NCBI GenBank assembly: GCA_028023455.1
Contig: JAQFVV010006274.1
Span: 1,118,001 to 1,182,000, forward strand
Direction of reading: 5' to 3'
Length of the DNA stretch: 64,000 nt
Source: Epiperipatus broadwayi
Lineage: Eukaryota; Onychophora; Udeonychophora; Euonychophora; Peripatidae
Shown: positions 25,500 through 39,330 of the stretch, in pieces
Position numbering within the stretch: position 1 is the first letter of the stretch
Layout: each line of letters begins with the position of its first letter
Position numbers and translations under genes: made by a program
Notes under the pieces: generated by a model
Databases searched by the model: none
What the model was told of the DNA's origin: nothing
Seen by the model: the letters and a program-made list of their open reading frames with translations, nothing else

Positions 25500-28452
25500 T
25501 GAAACTGATTATAATCAAGCTGATCTCGTAAAAACATAAGTTTATCATTTGTTTAATGGAAATGTTAAATTCAATACGTCTCTAAAATTTAAGTGTGGCA
25601 AATGAAACTCAAAGTCAAAAGAACACATTATTTTTATGCAAATGACCCTTTTCTCTCACATTTAGTTCATAATAGTCCAGCATTTTTACTGCAAGTTTGA
25701 AACATTTATGTGGTACAGTAAAAATATAAACTTCCCATTTTGTGACAAAGAAGAATGCATACTCCACCCTGACAAAGTGTTATCTCTCAAAGCCTTGAGT
25801 TTGATACACTTTTTAATTAAATTCCTTATGACCCAGCTTATCTATCAACCATACATGTTTGATTTTGCTTCATAGAAAGTATTTTTAGACTACTTTGAAA
25901 ACTATAAAACAGGTTTAGACTGGTGCATTGCATTAAATAGATTATACCTTTTATAGAGGTTCAATTTGAAACACCTAAACATAAATATACAATGTTTTAT
26001 TACAAAAAAATCCGGTTATTTTTGGGTCGTTTTTGTGTATATATATATTGTAACAGGATGTGGTAAATTATGGTGATTGTACTTGGGGTATTGGCAAATC
26101 ATCACTTTCATGTTCAATATATTTCAATTAAAATTAATTTAAATAATGAGATAAAATATTAAATTAAGAAATAATGAAGTATTAAAGTAAGATTTAAAAT
26201 AAGAGATATTAAAGAAATGTTTAATATCACAAATATAAATAAGAAATTTTATCTATTTAAGAGAGCATGAGATCTGAAGATCTCTGAGAGAGCATTCAAG
26301 GATAGATCAGAAGACATCTGTTAACTCCTCAGAACAACTATGATTAACTATACATCAACTAGTATTAAAATAAAAGTATGAGTAATATCCAAAATAACCA
26401 TTTATCATCATGAATGATCCATAATCAAAATAAAATCAACAGTCAATCTGGTGATTGAATTTGAAATGAATCTTTGTAGATCACGCTAACTATTGAACCA
26501 TTGCACCTTGGGGCAATTATTTAACTATTAATTTGGATGCACAAACTAAGTGATCATCTATCAGAATACATAATCAGAAACAATAATGCTGGGATATCAA
26601 CACATGCTAATCATCATCAATGCCCTGGCCACTTAGTGCCATTAATGCATTGGACAACTATAAATTTAAATTCTAATATGACAAACTAATTAAAATGTGT
26701 TTTTGGGCTTTAAAGTATATACTCTTAGCACCAACCAGGATATATCAATCATAATCATCCTCATTTGGTCCAAAAACACTAAAGTACATCCCCATTCATG
26801 TATTCAGCCATTGTACCCGAATCTAGCTCAGAAGAACACATGCTCAAGTACTGTTATGGTGACAAAGAGATGATGCAATACAATTTTTAACAATTGAATT
26901 CAAGTTAATTAATAACAATAAAAAATGATAGTAAGATCTTTAGTATATGGCTCTACATTAGACGTCTTCTGATTTTGATTAATGTATAATAATAATAAAA
27001 ATTATCACATTGTCATTTACATATATGTTATTTACAAAATTCAAGTTATTACATTGATTTACAATGCCTCTTAATGATTTTACATAAATACATTATAGTT
27101 AAAATCTTCAAAGCGCATGTGCAACAGCTTAATGCTGTTTAAATATTACAGTTTATAAACATCACGCTATATAAAAATAAAATGATTTATAAACACATAT
27201 ATATATCCACCCAGACATACATTTTATAATATACAAGGAATGCATTTTAATTGACATTTAATAATAATAAAAAAGATTTATATTTACATATAAGTGCCTA
27301 TTTGATACTTGTTGATATTTATACACACATACATGTGTGTGCATGTAATTTCTGAACATATTTAAATTGTCCTACAATAATACATGATTAAACTGTTCAA
27401 CTTATATTTTTAATAATACAAATATCTATGCTATGTTTACTTATTTTAATTTGTTAGAATAATATTAAAATGTATATTCTTCATATAAATGCATGCATAT
27501 AATGTGTATAAATAAAATTATAGATAATATAAATTAATTATAAACATAATAATTTACAGAGCTTTTTTGCTTTATTAAAAAAATATCAGTTTATACATTT
27601 TTTTTTAAAAAAATAAAATAAAATCAATTAATTAAATCTTTACTCCTAGATTTTTAATCTCAGCAAATTTGTTTGCTGGTATTTTTAAAATGTCATTTTT
27701 TTAGGGAACTACTAAAAACAATTCCTTCAATAATATATATATAAAATTGTTTGTGTACTGCTCCTTTTTTTTAGACATTTAAATTAAACAAATTATTGAT
27801 TTTTTTTACTTCGAGTTATTAAGTTATAATTTTAAAAGTCATTTTAAGGATTTAAACTAACTCACCAACTATATAAATATGTTTATCTGATCTCTGCATA
27901 TAAATACATTAGCATAAGTATAATTATTTATTCAGCAACTGATGGTTTCGCTTGATGGGCTTGCTGGTCTGGGTGAAATTAATTTATAGTCAGTCACATT
28001 GGGAAAAGCATAATTCATGTATTTATCAGCATTATGAAGGCATTTTGGTAAACATTGACATTGAATCAGTTCCCTTCTGTCTCAGACTTGCAGACTTCAG
28101 GCCAGCAAACTTTTGTCCTCATTTAAACAGGCTAGACTCCTTGACCCAGACTTCAGGTGAATCAACTCCTGCATAGTGAACAGTAGACCACTGCTTCTGT
28201 CCTGACTTCAGCTACATCTGATCCAAGATGGTTATTTGATAATTCTGGAAACCATTTCTGCAGTTCTGCCAACTACTTCTCAAAAACTAAAAACCAGGCT
28301 GTTCTTGTCAAAAATTACTATCCAGACTGTTCTTTTCAAAAAGTACTATCCAAACTGAACTGATATTTTTTATCAGCCCTTTTATAAGAGTGGGGTCTTG
28401 GATTGGGATGTGACAAAACAGTAAATTAAAAATTGTTTTTATCTTTTCAAAA
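25500..28452. other. Non-coding DNA, possible decayed LTR-type element
   Basis: No coding region supported. TGTAACAGGATGTGG at 26049 resembles a 5' LTR terminus, and AGATCTGAAGATCT lies near 26270, but I find no matching CTGTTACA end nearby. The region 28260-28350 has an imperfect duplication of a CAAAAA.TACTATCCA segment. Confidence 0.4.
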
Positions 28453-28548
28453 AGATCACTAATCATTTCAAAAGTAAATTTGACATTTATCAATGTAAGA
28501 AGATCACTAATCATTTCAAAAGTAAATTTGACATTTATCAATGTATGA
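28453..28548. repeat. Two-copy 48 bp tandem repeat
   Basis: AGATCACTAATCATTTCAAA starts at 28453 and 28501. The two units are identical except for the last few bases. Confidence 0.9.
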
Positions 28549-28766
28549 TATACAAAGATTTTTAAAAATAGATAATTTACCAATTAATTTAAAGATTTCA
28601 AAAATACCATATTTGTTTTTAAATTTCAAAATCAGAATAATAATACAATATTAATATATTTTTAGACTTTTATAATGTTTTAATTTATAATAAAATTTTA
28701 TTTTAAATTCAGAACTATTTAATTCTTTTACTATGATTATTTTAATCCATGAAGTGTAGAAAATAT

Positions 28767-29840
28767 TGTAACGGTCAGAAAACGTGTGACTCGTAAACAT
28801 AGTGCAGAATTCGACTACCATACAGAACAGCAGCACCATTGAGTAGCGAAGCCACCCGTGGTACTGAGTTCGAACATAGTTTATCGGTTCCACAATACAA
28901 TCCACGAAACAATGTATCTGATGCGACATTAGTAAATATTTCCTTAGGCACGGTGGTCAGGGATATGCAAGACACTCATGATTTTATTCTCGAGTTAGCC
29001 AATAATCAAACTAATATTAATTAAACATTCATATTTACATAATCGAGGAAATATTATATAGAGTGGGCATCGAATAAATGAAACGTAACTGCAGACATAT
29101 AGTTTAAAATTATTTATTAATACATTTTAATAAAACATTTATTAATAATATTTAGGGATTCAAAGCTTCAGTAGCGGAATTTGCGACATGATCATATTTA
29201 AAAGAATACATTTATTTATTTAGACATTATTTTATATTGAGGATTTCAGTAGCGGTATTTCCGATACTGTAATGTTTATAAAAGGAATACATTTATTTGA
29301 AGGCGTAATCTAGCTACCTAAAATTCTCGAGTGAGTATTTCTAATGCATGCATGGAGGGATTTATACCTTTGCAATGCAAGAGTCTAAAGTATGGGTTAT
29401 AAGAGTAATGGCAGACATATATTTATTTAATTAAAATATTTATTTATAACTAAGGGCAAACATTTATTTGAGAGTGAATTACGAAGATAATGCAGATGCG
29501 GAGTAATATATATAGAATAATAGAATTGAGCAAAGGAACACGTGGTACGCTTTAGAAAGGCGATATAGAATGGCAGTATATTGAAACTGCAATGCCGCAA
29601 ATGGGTTTATAAGAATGTCAGGCTGGTCTCTGCCCCGACCTGATGAAGTAAGGTGTCACATAAGCATAACCAGGGACAAGCGGTCCGTGTCGCATTTTTG
29701 CCGGCTGGCTGCATGACGTTGTCAAGTCCTACAGGAGCACCCATTATGCCCGCTTGTGTAGGACGACTGGGGTTAATTTCAACCCTGAAGAATCCGGAAA
29801 TTTCACGGCGGAATGGGTCATCGCGTCTCTAAAACGTAAC
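28767..29840. other. Unidentified element or locus with CpG-rich patches
   Basis: It begins TGTAACGGTCAG, like an LTR terminus. Patches at 28770-28990 and 29610-29830 are markedly richer in G, C and CpG than their surroundings. At 29165-29320 a 78 bp unit with TTCAGTAGCGG is repeated twice with divergence. At 29728-29764 GTCCTACA can pair with TGTAGGAC. I recognise no gene or RNA family here. Confidence 0.35.
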
Positions 29841-32824
29841 ACATGTATACTGATAATTGATTATGATGAGATTTAAATAGATTTCTAATTCGGCTCTACA
29901 TTATCAACATTTACTAAAGAATGTTGGGGACTCTCAAAGAAATGTAATTTTCTGGAATTATTCACTGATTATTTAATAAATACAAAACATATTTAACTTG
30001 GGAATTATTATAACTAATACGTCAGCCATTTGCGAAGTAGTAGACTCCTGCATTACAATAAATGAAGCATTGAATGAGTGTTGATTTATATGAAAGTTAA
30101 GTTATTAAAGAAAGTAAATATTAATGAAAATTTGACACGCATTCATTGTTTTAAGCGATCATAGATTTAAACTTTGAAAATTGAAATAATTATGAGCATG
30201 CAATAATTAAATAATAACTATAGATAGAAATGTAGATTATAGAAATACGCACCCAAGACAGAATGAGGTAAGCTAGATTAGTAGAGAAATTTACACATTA
30301 AGTTAATTATTTAGTTTTAGTTATACAAATGATAGTTTTTACATTTTATAAATTTAGATAAGTAATATGAAGAATAGCTATAGCATATTATTAGAGTACT
30401 CTAGAGTTTGAACACAGACAGGTACCTGTTTTATAAGAAGTTTTCTTATTCCATGAGTTTAGCAGCAAAGAGTTCACGAGTGGCAATTCTTTCTTGTATT
30501 GAGATATTTCATTTAATTTCACAACAGCAGCAGCTTTTTCATTTATTTAAGGCAGCAGATCTTCATGGTGAATTTATGACGGGCAATGAAAGTTCAACAT
30601 CCAATAGGCCATATCCCGATGGAGAATAATCTAGGTGCTTTACTCGGTCATACCTTGGCAGGAACAAATTATTTTATATTTTTGGAGACTCTCAGTGATC
30701 GAGAGCAAAGCTAAAGTTTAAGTGAATGTCTCCAGCAAGTCTAAGATGGCCTCTTTTTTTATCTTGATCTTTCACATTTTTGTTGAGATATTTTTAGGTT
30801 CTACTTAATTTGCCCTGAGGATAATCAATCATTTAGTTGGTTTTTTTAATTAAAGAGAGCTGCCGTTCTATTGTTTACATTTTACATTTACTAATTATTT
30901 TTGTGGAATTTTTCTTTAATTAATCTATTATCTATCACTGACCGATGCTTTTAAATTTCAAAAACAAAAAGGGAACATAAGATTATTTTAACTTTTAATT
31001 AAATATTACATCAGATATTTTTAGAATTATTATTAAATGAAATTTAAACAAAGCAATAAATACGAACTTTATAATCCAAAATAAATAATTAAAATTATAC
31101 AAAATTATATAACTAAACGAAATCTAAATTATATTATTTTATCCCTATTTATTGCGTTTAATTTGAGATCGAAATGTGTGCATGTTTAAGCTGAATTCTA
31201 CATATATTTATACATTTTTAATATTGTTACACACACAATTCGATATCAAAAAGTTTAAATTTGGGCGGGATAGACCGGTCAGTGAGAGACGACAGAAAAA
31301 GGTGAAACTTAAGATTCGAATACGAATCTTACTGTTTCAATATCTACAAAATTTGTTGTCTGTTTATTTCTGTTTCTTTATATATTATAACGATCGAAAT
31401 GAAAGTGAAGATTGAATCTAACCGCAAACTACGATATCTGCTCTACAAGGCGCCATCTAGGCATTTAATCCTAGAAAAATTTATAGAGTAGGCAGATACA
31501 CGCTGTTAATATTCCACTTTATTTAAATATTCCGATCGTTAGCCCAAGTCACTAGCTCAGTGGAGACGCAGAGATAAAAATCTATATCTTAATTTATATT
31601 TTAAATATCAATAAATAAAAGCCACTGCCAGAAATTAACACATAAACATTTATTTACGCACATATAAAATAACATTTAAATTTTGAGGAATAAGTTTAAC
31701 ATTTTAGATTTTTAGATTAACTTTTAATATTACATTTAACTAAGTTTCAATGAGTTTAATATTTTATTTAGATAGTCAAGTATGAATAGACTACATAGAT
31801 CTGCATTTGAAAAGAAAATATTCTTCCCTGATTTAACCTTAGGCAACAAATTTCGCAATCAAACTAGCGCCAATCCATCTGATACATTCATGTATTCAAT
31901 GTAGCATGATACGACAACACAAAATACTATACTGTCAGGAATGTACATCTGATCAGTAAGTAGATTAGAGAAGACATTGTCTTTCCACCAACAGGAATGT
32001 GACATCTGTTGGCGAGTAGAACAATAAGCATAAAACTCCATAGGAATGGACTGCGGTCCTTTGCCGTCTTACAAATCCATCCATAGGCAAACAGAGGGTG
32101 TGTGGCGTATATCTATAATCCTGCCCCAAGCGGACCTCATACTACATCTACAATTACACAAATATATCCAATCCATTGAACCAATTCAACTACGAAATGA
32201 ATAACCTAAGATTACCCTCCCTTAATATAACTTTACAAAACTATATAGCCATTCACGCCCGACTTAAATTTAACATTTAAATACGTTTGCACAGATTTGT
32301 TTAAAAATGTTGGGTATAGATCGATTACATAGATTCCACGGTCAAAAACATTTCAAAATAAACATAAACGATCAAAATACAAAATCATTGATACCGACAA
32401 TGGCAGAGGGAAATTTATAAGTAACCCAATAGTATTCACCATAAGATACTTGCGTTGTCACCAATAACTTAAAAGACATCCGAATAAATACATTTTAGAT
32501 ACCGTACGGTATCATTATTTATCGAATGTCTATATTTTGATCAAATATGAAAACCAAAATATAATTAACCGCAAACGAATCCATGCAAGCGTCTATAAAC
32601 AACTTAAATTTCATGTATTTAAATAATCTTTACAATAAGAAAAAAAAAATGGAAATGATGTTTATCAATCGTAAAACATATAAAATTAAACATTATTAAT
32701 TTGATTTAAAAACTTTCAAAAGTCAGATAAGAGTCCGTTTTAACATTTAAGTTGGCTTGTTTATCAATTTGTAAATCTTGACGAAAGTTCTTAATTGATT
32801 TTAATAATTGTTCATTTCATGTAG
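29841..32824. other. Non-coding DNA without recognised content
   Basis: Moderately AT-rich. AAGATTCG..CGAATCTT forms a small palindrome near 31310-31330. No gene or repeat family supported. Confidence 0.5.
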
Positions 32825-32916
32825 CTTATGGTAGAAGAGTCCAGGTTTCTGCTTTTAATTCCTGTGACGCCTCCATTGGAAGATAATGTTCTGGAGATGG
32901 CAATAGCTGGTTCAAG
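32825..32916 (+). CDS. Candidate host exon A (unidentified protein)
   Basis: A 92 nt segment with about twice the G+C of its surroundings, open in the frame CTT ATG GTA GAA. It is preceded by TTGTTCATTTCATGTAG, a good acceptor with a pyrimidine tract, and followed by TCAAG|GTATCA, a plausible donor. It encodes 30 residues including SRFLLLIPVTPPLEDN and ends after two bases of a codon. Candidate exon B at 58473 begins by supplying exactly one base, so the two could be spliced in frame. I do not recognise the protein. The small size means chance cannot be excluded. Confidence 0.4.
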
Positions 32917-33454
32917 GTATCACAGTCTTTTCATTTTTCTTTTTTTAAATAGAGAGTGTGGTATGTGCGTCCTACCGCATCTCTCAAACACACAACGCTG
33001 GAACTCAATATTTCTCTTTTTATAGTAAATCTCCAGATTGAATGAACAAAGACGTCACTAATCCAAATTTTCGTTCGGGTTCGGGCTGAGGCTTGGTGCT
33101 TCCATTGGTCAAGCTAAAATCTCTTTATTCTCTTATCTAATTTACTCTCTGACTTTTTAATTAGACAGCTTTTGGATAATTAATAAAAAATCATTTCCAT
33201 TTACAGATTACAGGAATTAATTAATACCTGTTTTTATTTTTACTTACGTTATTTTTTTTTTAAACTATTTTTATATTTAAATATTTTTTTATAAAAAAAA
33301 TACATTCAAATACCTTTTTTTATTTATTAAAAAAAATTTTTTTTAAAGTTTAGCATCTGTGCGAATATATATACGTTTAACAAACATTTTAATTTTAGCC
33401 TTTAGTTTTTTTACTTTTATTTGCGAACTTTTAAGTTTTTATTTTAAATTAATG

Positions 33455-33482
33455 TAACGACATATTTATATATCGTTACAAT
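33455..33482. repeat. Short inverted repeat TGTAACGA..TCGTTACA
   Basis: Eight-base arms around 12 bases, followed by a second GTTACAATATA. The termini resemble LTR ends (TGTAACG / CGTTACA), so this may mark the edge of an old element. Confidence 0.35.
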
Positions 33483-33619
33483 ATAACTGGTTACAATATA
33501 TGCATACTATTTAATAAATCCTGGAAATTGTCGATAAAATGCAGTAGACACATAAGTGATAATAAAGATTATATATTCTTTTGGATCATGTTGCCAAACA
33601 TTTACAATGTAAAATAGAA

Positions 33620-33642
33620 TTATTATTATTATTATTATTTTT

Positions 33643-33702
<60 letters not shown>

Positions 33703-33705
33703 TTT
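33620..33705. repeat. (ATT)n / (AAT)n microsatellite
   Basis: ATT repeats turn into a long uninterrupted AAT run. The long runs of isoleucine or asparagine encoded here are an artefact of the repeat. Confidence 0.95.
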
Positions 33706-33943
33706 TTATTCATATAATAGCAGCAGTCCAAGTGTAAGTGGAATGGATGTATTAAATACGAGCATTAAACGCAACAGTTATAACAATGAATTAGTACTTG
33801 TTAATATTTTGGGAAGCCTATTGGCTTAGACATAAATGTTAAAAAAGGGACATGGCTTTATTGTTTGGGAGTTTATAAGAACCACTAAACATCACATTAT
33901 CACAAGCTGTTTAACACAGAGCCAAAACTCAATACAGTAGCAC

Positions 33944-34040
33944 CATTCAGTGCAAGTCACAGTAATCAATGGATGCAGGATGGGGATTTTATGTGCAAAT
34001 CTTCCTCCATCCATTGATTACTCTGGGCTTGCACTGAGTG
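33944..34040. repeat. 97 nt hairpin with arms of about 37 bp
   Basis: The left arm (33944-33980) starts CATTCAGTGCAAG and contains AGTAATCAATGGATG. The right arm (34013-34040 and a few bases before) is its near-exact complement, containing CATCCATTGATTACTCTGGG. The loop is about 25-30 nt. It could be a tiny foldback transposon or a microRNA-like precursor. No second copy is visible in the window. Confidence 0.7.
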
Positions 34041-36479
34041 AGAGATAACAAATGGAAATCTTAATGTTATAGATTTGAAATAAATTATAAATTAATAGGA
34101 TTGCCAATATGATAATATAGAAAAAAAATTTTAAAAAATGTTTATTTTTTAATTAAATTATGAAATGAAAGAGGAATCAAATTGTACTTGTTCTTAAAGA
34201 CAGTGGAGTTATGAAAAATGTGTTAAGAAGTGCAAGGAATATATATATATGAGATGCGCAGATTGGTTACTTTAAACAGGAAAAATAGCTACAAAGTTTT
34301 GAGAAGTAGAGTCATGGACAGGCTTTGAAAAGAAGGTCTGTTTTAAGTTTGTTGAATGATAAGGATGACTATAATAACTTGCTTTTAGTAGATAGATTGC
34401 TCCTGAACTATTTTTTTTATAGCTTTTACAATTTTATTTTGCACATCATTCATGATTCTTCTCCCTGTAAAAACAAACCCATTGATATTAAAGAGATTTA
34501 AATTTTAAGCGTTTTTTTTTTTTTTATTAAATGTAGGTTTAAACTTTCCACATGTGCTTAAGATTTTTTCAGTGGTACTTTTTAGATATTAAACAAATCT
34601 CAGATTAATCAGTATTTTGACCATAAATAATGTATGTCCTTATTTGAAATATGAATCCTTCACCCTTCATTGAAATAGACATTGAACCCATGGAGCATCA
34701 TTATTAAAACTGATAAGCATTTGAGAATGCAAGATGCATTTTTACGTATCAAATGTGTTAATTCTATATTTAAAGAAAGTAAAATAAAACATTGAATATT
34801 AAATAAAATTTCAGTGTTAAACTATGAAATGAGTGATAAATTAAAGTGAACTACGGGAAAAATGAATACAAAAAATATTATAAGAAAATGGGAAAGAGAA
34901 TGTAATTATTTAATCTAATTATTTTTTTAAATCCTATTAGTGACAACTGTATGTATATCTTATGAAATTATAGTAAATGTAAATAGGCCACAAAGAATCT
35001 TTTATTATCGGAATAAAGATAATGAGTGGAAATAAGGTATGGCAGATTTTATTCCTTAACGTATGTCTTACGCAATTTAGCCCAATGATATCATTCGAGA
35101 GTTTAAAAGTTCTGAGATCGAAATTCAATTTATCATTTTAGGCTCATAACTTTATATATTTTTTTAGTGCAATTAATTATTTGATTATATATATATATAT
35201 ATTAAAGCACTAATGAGTTGTAATATTTGAATTAACTGTAAAATCCTGTATTGTGTTTTTTATTATTTCTTTTATCTAATTTTTGTAAATTAGTTTATAT
35301 ATTTATTTGTTAATCTGGATTTAAATGAATTGCTCTTTGCTCTTTTATTTAATCCATCTTTTTTTACTTTCCAACAGACCAATTTAATTTAATAGAGAGA
35401 ACTATTTTTTTGTTAGAACAATCTGTGAGTTTCTCATAGAAATAAATGTAATTATCATCTCTGACCAACTTGTTGCTATGCTGTCCAGTTTAAAAATTAA
35501 ATTTGTTGGAGAGATGAGAATTATCTGGTCTGACTGGCTTTACATTCATTTCTCTGGCAGTTATTTGGATGCTAGCATTCCATACATACCATTTTCAGTA
35601 GTAAGTCGACTAAATATTTATTGGGTAATTACTGAGATCCAAATTAAAAAGAGTAGAAGTCAGATGAATGCTGTCATTAACATAATTGTTTTAATGAGTT
35701 TCAAGAATTTTAAAAAGCTTCCCTAATCAAACACAATTTCACACATACACACACTAATTAACTAATCATTCCAAAATACACTTGTTTGGATATATGCACA
35801 CACTCTAAGTTACATACTAAGTTTAACATTTATTTTTTATTTTTCTTTTTAAGTACAATTATATATATACATTAAAAGAAAAATAACTTTAAACTGTATA
35901 CTTTAAAAAATAATTAATCTGAAAAATCAGTACATAGAAATAAATTTTCCATGTGGATGTAAATAGTCTTTGCACACATTTTTTTTCCTAAGGGAATAAA
36001 ATTATTTTTTTTATGATTTCTGAGAGGAGTTAATATAATTTCTAGCTGATTATTCTCAAATAAAAAATGTTGCACCACAAACTATAAGCCTAACTCTCTT
36101 TCATTTTGATTCTCAGTGTAACACATCAAATTTAGAATATACTGGTGCAGTGTGCTACAATGTCTGTTTTCAGTGCTTCATATTTCTCTTCATTGTTAAG
36201 ATTTGCTAGCATTCATTAGCCACCACCCCTAAATGAGTACTGTATTGCCATTATAACTCCAAAAGAAGAAAATGAACATAGAAATCCAAATAATAAAAAG
36301 TTTAAAATGAACTTTTTGACGTTAAACAAACATATTTATGAATTGCAAATATATCTGAGTGTATTGCACATGTTAGTTCTTTAATCTGTTTGTTTAACAT
36401 TTTATTTTGCAATGAACTTTATGTTTTGAAAGGCTTCAATATCTTGTCTAATTATGTTTTTTCTTGTTTTTTTTTTTTT
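34041..36479. other. AT-rich non-coding DNA
   Basis: No supported gene. A 40 nt segment at 35561-35600 has a good acceptor (CATTTCTCTGGCAG) and donor (GTAAGT) but its phase does not fit between exons A and B. Confidence 0.5.
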
Positions 36480-39330
36480 ATATCTTGTCATATATTTTCA
36501 ATGAATCTGCTTCTCCCTTGAAAACAATGCATGTTCATATTATCATTCTTTCACTTTACATAAACAGTTATACAATGTGACTTTACAATAAGATACTCTG
36601 TAGTATTAAAATCCAATAAACTGAAAATATTTTGATTGATTAAAATTTATTATCTTAGCATCATGTTTTTTAAATTATAAAGACCATTCTTAAATGTAAT
36701 TTTTTTAAAAAGCTTTATGTTACATTAATAAGAGATCCATGTTTCATTCCATACATTAAGTTGAGCTAAGTAACAGTCCCATTTAATATAACTCGGTTGC
36801 AACTTTTATATAACTATGATTAAATATTCTGTTTTTTAAAAATTTGTTAAATGCATCAAAAGCACATTGAGGTTGACTTTCTATCTTAAAAAAAATTACT
36901 AAGATATTTTAATTAATGCAGATTGTCAAATTGTTATCTATTCAAGCTAAAAATTCCTGGAGTTTGTCTTGTACTATTGGGTGATAAATGTTTTAAAAAC
37001 TTACTAATTTATTAAACTGAAATCTTTATAAATTGCATTCAAAACATTATTAATATTTTGTAGAACATCTTTTAAATTGGCAAGAATAACACAATTGTCA
37101 ACATACGGAATATTGTTTTAAGCACACTATAAATCTAGAAGCTAAGCAGGTCTTTATTTTTAAATCAGATTGTATTTAAATTTCAAATCAAACCTACATT
37201 GCATGTTGATATCATGAAATCACTTATAAATTGTTCCAAAGGCCAATTATAAAAATGGAATACAGTATTGGAGTTAATTCATATCAATGCTTAATATTAG
37301 GCTTTCTTTCAAATGCCTCAAATTTTTATTATCAGCAGTAGTAATACTTTTTCTTATTCTATCACTTAGAAGCTGCATAATGTGATTAAACTTTGATGGT
37401 GAACTAACTAATTCCAACATTGGCATAAATGTATTCAATTAATGGAGTCAAATGCCTTGATCAAATCAGTAAAATTGCTATATATGCCATCTTTGCTTCT
37501 AATACTTTTTAAATTTGTCTGGCAAAGAAAACTATGTTTATAATGCTTCTTAAGCCTTTAAAGTCATTTTCAATCTCATGTAACCATTCTTCTATAATTG
37601 GAAATAATTTATTCACTAATATTTTTGAAAGTTATAAATATTGCCATTTTTTACATTCTATTTACTTTCATAAATTGAAACAGTAATATAGTGGTCATCC
37701 AGCAATCATGGCTGATATAGCAAGCCTGTAGTGAATTAATTAAAATTTATTTTAAATTATTTTAAATTTAAAGTGTTATTTTTTGAATGTTCATGTAAGT
37801 GTGTGCATGAGTGTGAGATATATAAAAGTATCTTATTTGGATTCATTAAATAAATATGGATAAATAAAACTTATTAAAATGAATTTTAATAAAAGAATCA
37901 ATGTAAGATCACTTAAAGTAAATAAAATCTATAAACAGTAATTAAAAGACATGTCTCTAATTTATTCTATCATTTAATTACTGATCTATTGTATATTTTA
38001 ATTTTTTTAAAAAGTAAAAGAATTGATAAGAGAATAAAAGAAAGAGGTCTTTTTTTTCTTATTAGTTAGTCCATGGATTGGAGAAGTTTAGATCGGATTC
38101 TTAAAAAAAAAAAAAAAGAAACTTTTTAGCTTTTGTGAATTCTAACTTGGGGGGAAATATATCACTGTTTTTACTATTATGCTACTGCAATTTAGTGAAT
38201 ATTAATTGTCCTTTCCAGAAACAGAAGATTTGCTTTATGGAATACAAGGATCATTTGTTGAGACATCCAGAAAATATGCAGTGCTAATTTCTAAAGTGTA
38301 CTAACTGCTTGCCATAAACTATGTAAATTTCTTCTAGAACTTCTTGAACTCAACATCAATGCCTAGCCCAGGATTAATTAAAAACACCTATGGAAAATCG
38401 GGTGCCTCTATTTTCTTTTCTTTTTTGAAAATGGAACAATTAAAATGAAACCAAGCGAAAGACAAACATCATGCTTGCCATCATGATCAGTAATTCATTT
38501 CGAAACTTTAAAAAAAAAACACACACACACACACAAAAAACAATTTTTTGAAAAGGCCTTAAGTGACTACAATCTGATTTTTTTATTAGAATACATTTTA
38601 TATGTATTAGTTGCTAAGTTATTGCTATTTATTTATTTTTTATATGCTTACCTGTATGAATGCATTTTAAAATAATTATTTTTAACTTTGTGTGTGTGTG
38701 TATTTATGTGAATAATTATAATTGTTGAATAAATGATTATTAGTTTGGAAAATTCAAGTTGTCATTATCATTTTATTTAGCAGCTTTTCTTTTCAGATGT
38801 TCATGTTAACACTTACTAATCTTAATTAGAAACATTGTTTACCAACTGGGCATAATGTCAAAGGGTTCTGTGAATTGAAAGATTGTGGTATTTGAAATTG
38901 GTTCATTCAGCATGTGATTCTAGTAAAAGAATAAGAATACGTGTTTGTTTGTTTTTAAATTAAATTAAATTATTGCTAAATGGCAAAACTATTTCAAATT
39001 ATTAGTGTTGATTTTGGAGAGGTGATTAGAAAATATAACCTGTTTTAGGTTCAATCATCTCCATTTTCTATTTTAGATATGACTATGATGTTTGCCTCGT
39101 TTAGTCATATTTAAAGAAAATCTCTCAAGGAAATCAATATAATTGGAAATAATTTATTCACTAAAATTTTTGAAAGTTATAACTGCTGCCATCTTTTATA
39201 TCTTTATTTTCATAAATTGAAACAATAGAGACATCCTATGATTTTGAAGATAACACATCACCACTACATTTTAAAACTTCTCCAGATAACGCTTATCTTG
39301 ATCTGAAGCCTTTTTTTTTTTTATCTTCTA
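36480..39330 (-). pseudogene. Decayed LINE reverse transcriptase, split
   Basis: Read on the minus strand, many stops and frame changes interrupt a recognisable RT. In order: CSGDVLSSKS and VSIVSIYENK (39330-39139, finger region), FKGLRSIINIVFFARQ and DLIKAFDSIN (about 37560-37438), YVDNCVILAN (37112-37081, in place of the YADD catalytic box), IYKDFSLIN, and KNRIFNHS then WNETWISY (to 36727), which match the usual thumb and C-terminal part. This type is distinct from the two LINEs at 44-58 kb. The segment 37689-39138 interrupts it and is flanked by direct repeats of about 95 bp (37592-37688 and 39139-39228). Recognition rests on motif order only. Confidence 0.55.
37689..39138. other. 1.45 kb segment interrupting the decayed LINE
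   Basis: AT-rich, with A-tracts near 38101 and 38510 and a short (CA)n at 38520-38534. No terminal motif or coding sequence recognised. The flanking duplication of about 95 bp is too long for an ordinary target-site duplication. Confidence 0.4.

Noticed and set aside
29638-29830. CTGATGA and CTGAAGA strings resembling hammerhead cores
   Set aside because: No stem II followed by GAAA and no cleavage triplet in the right place.
33581-33829. Open frame with a long isoleucine run
   Set aside because: It is produced by the AAT microsatellite at 33620-33705 and has no other protein-like feature.
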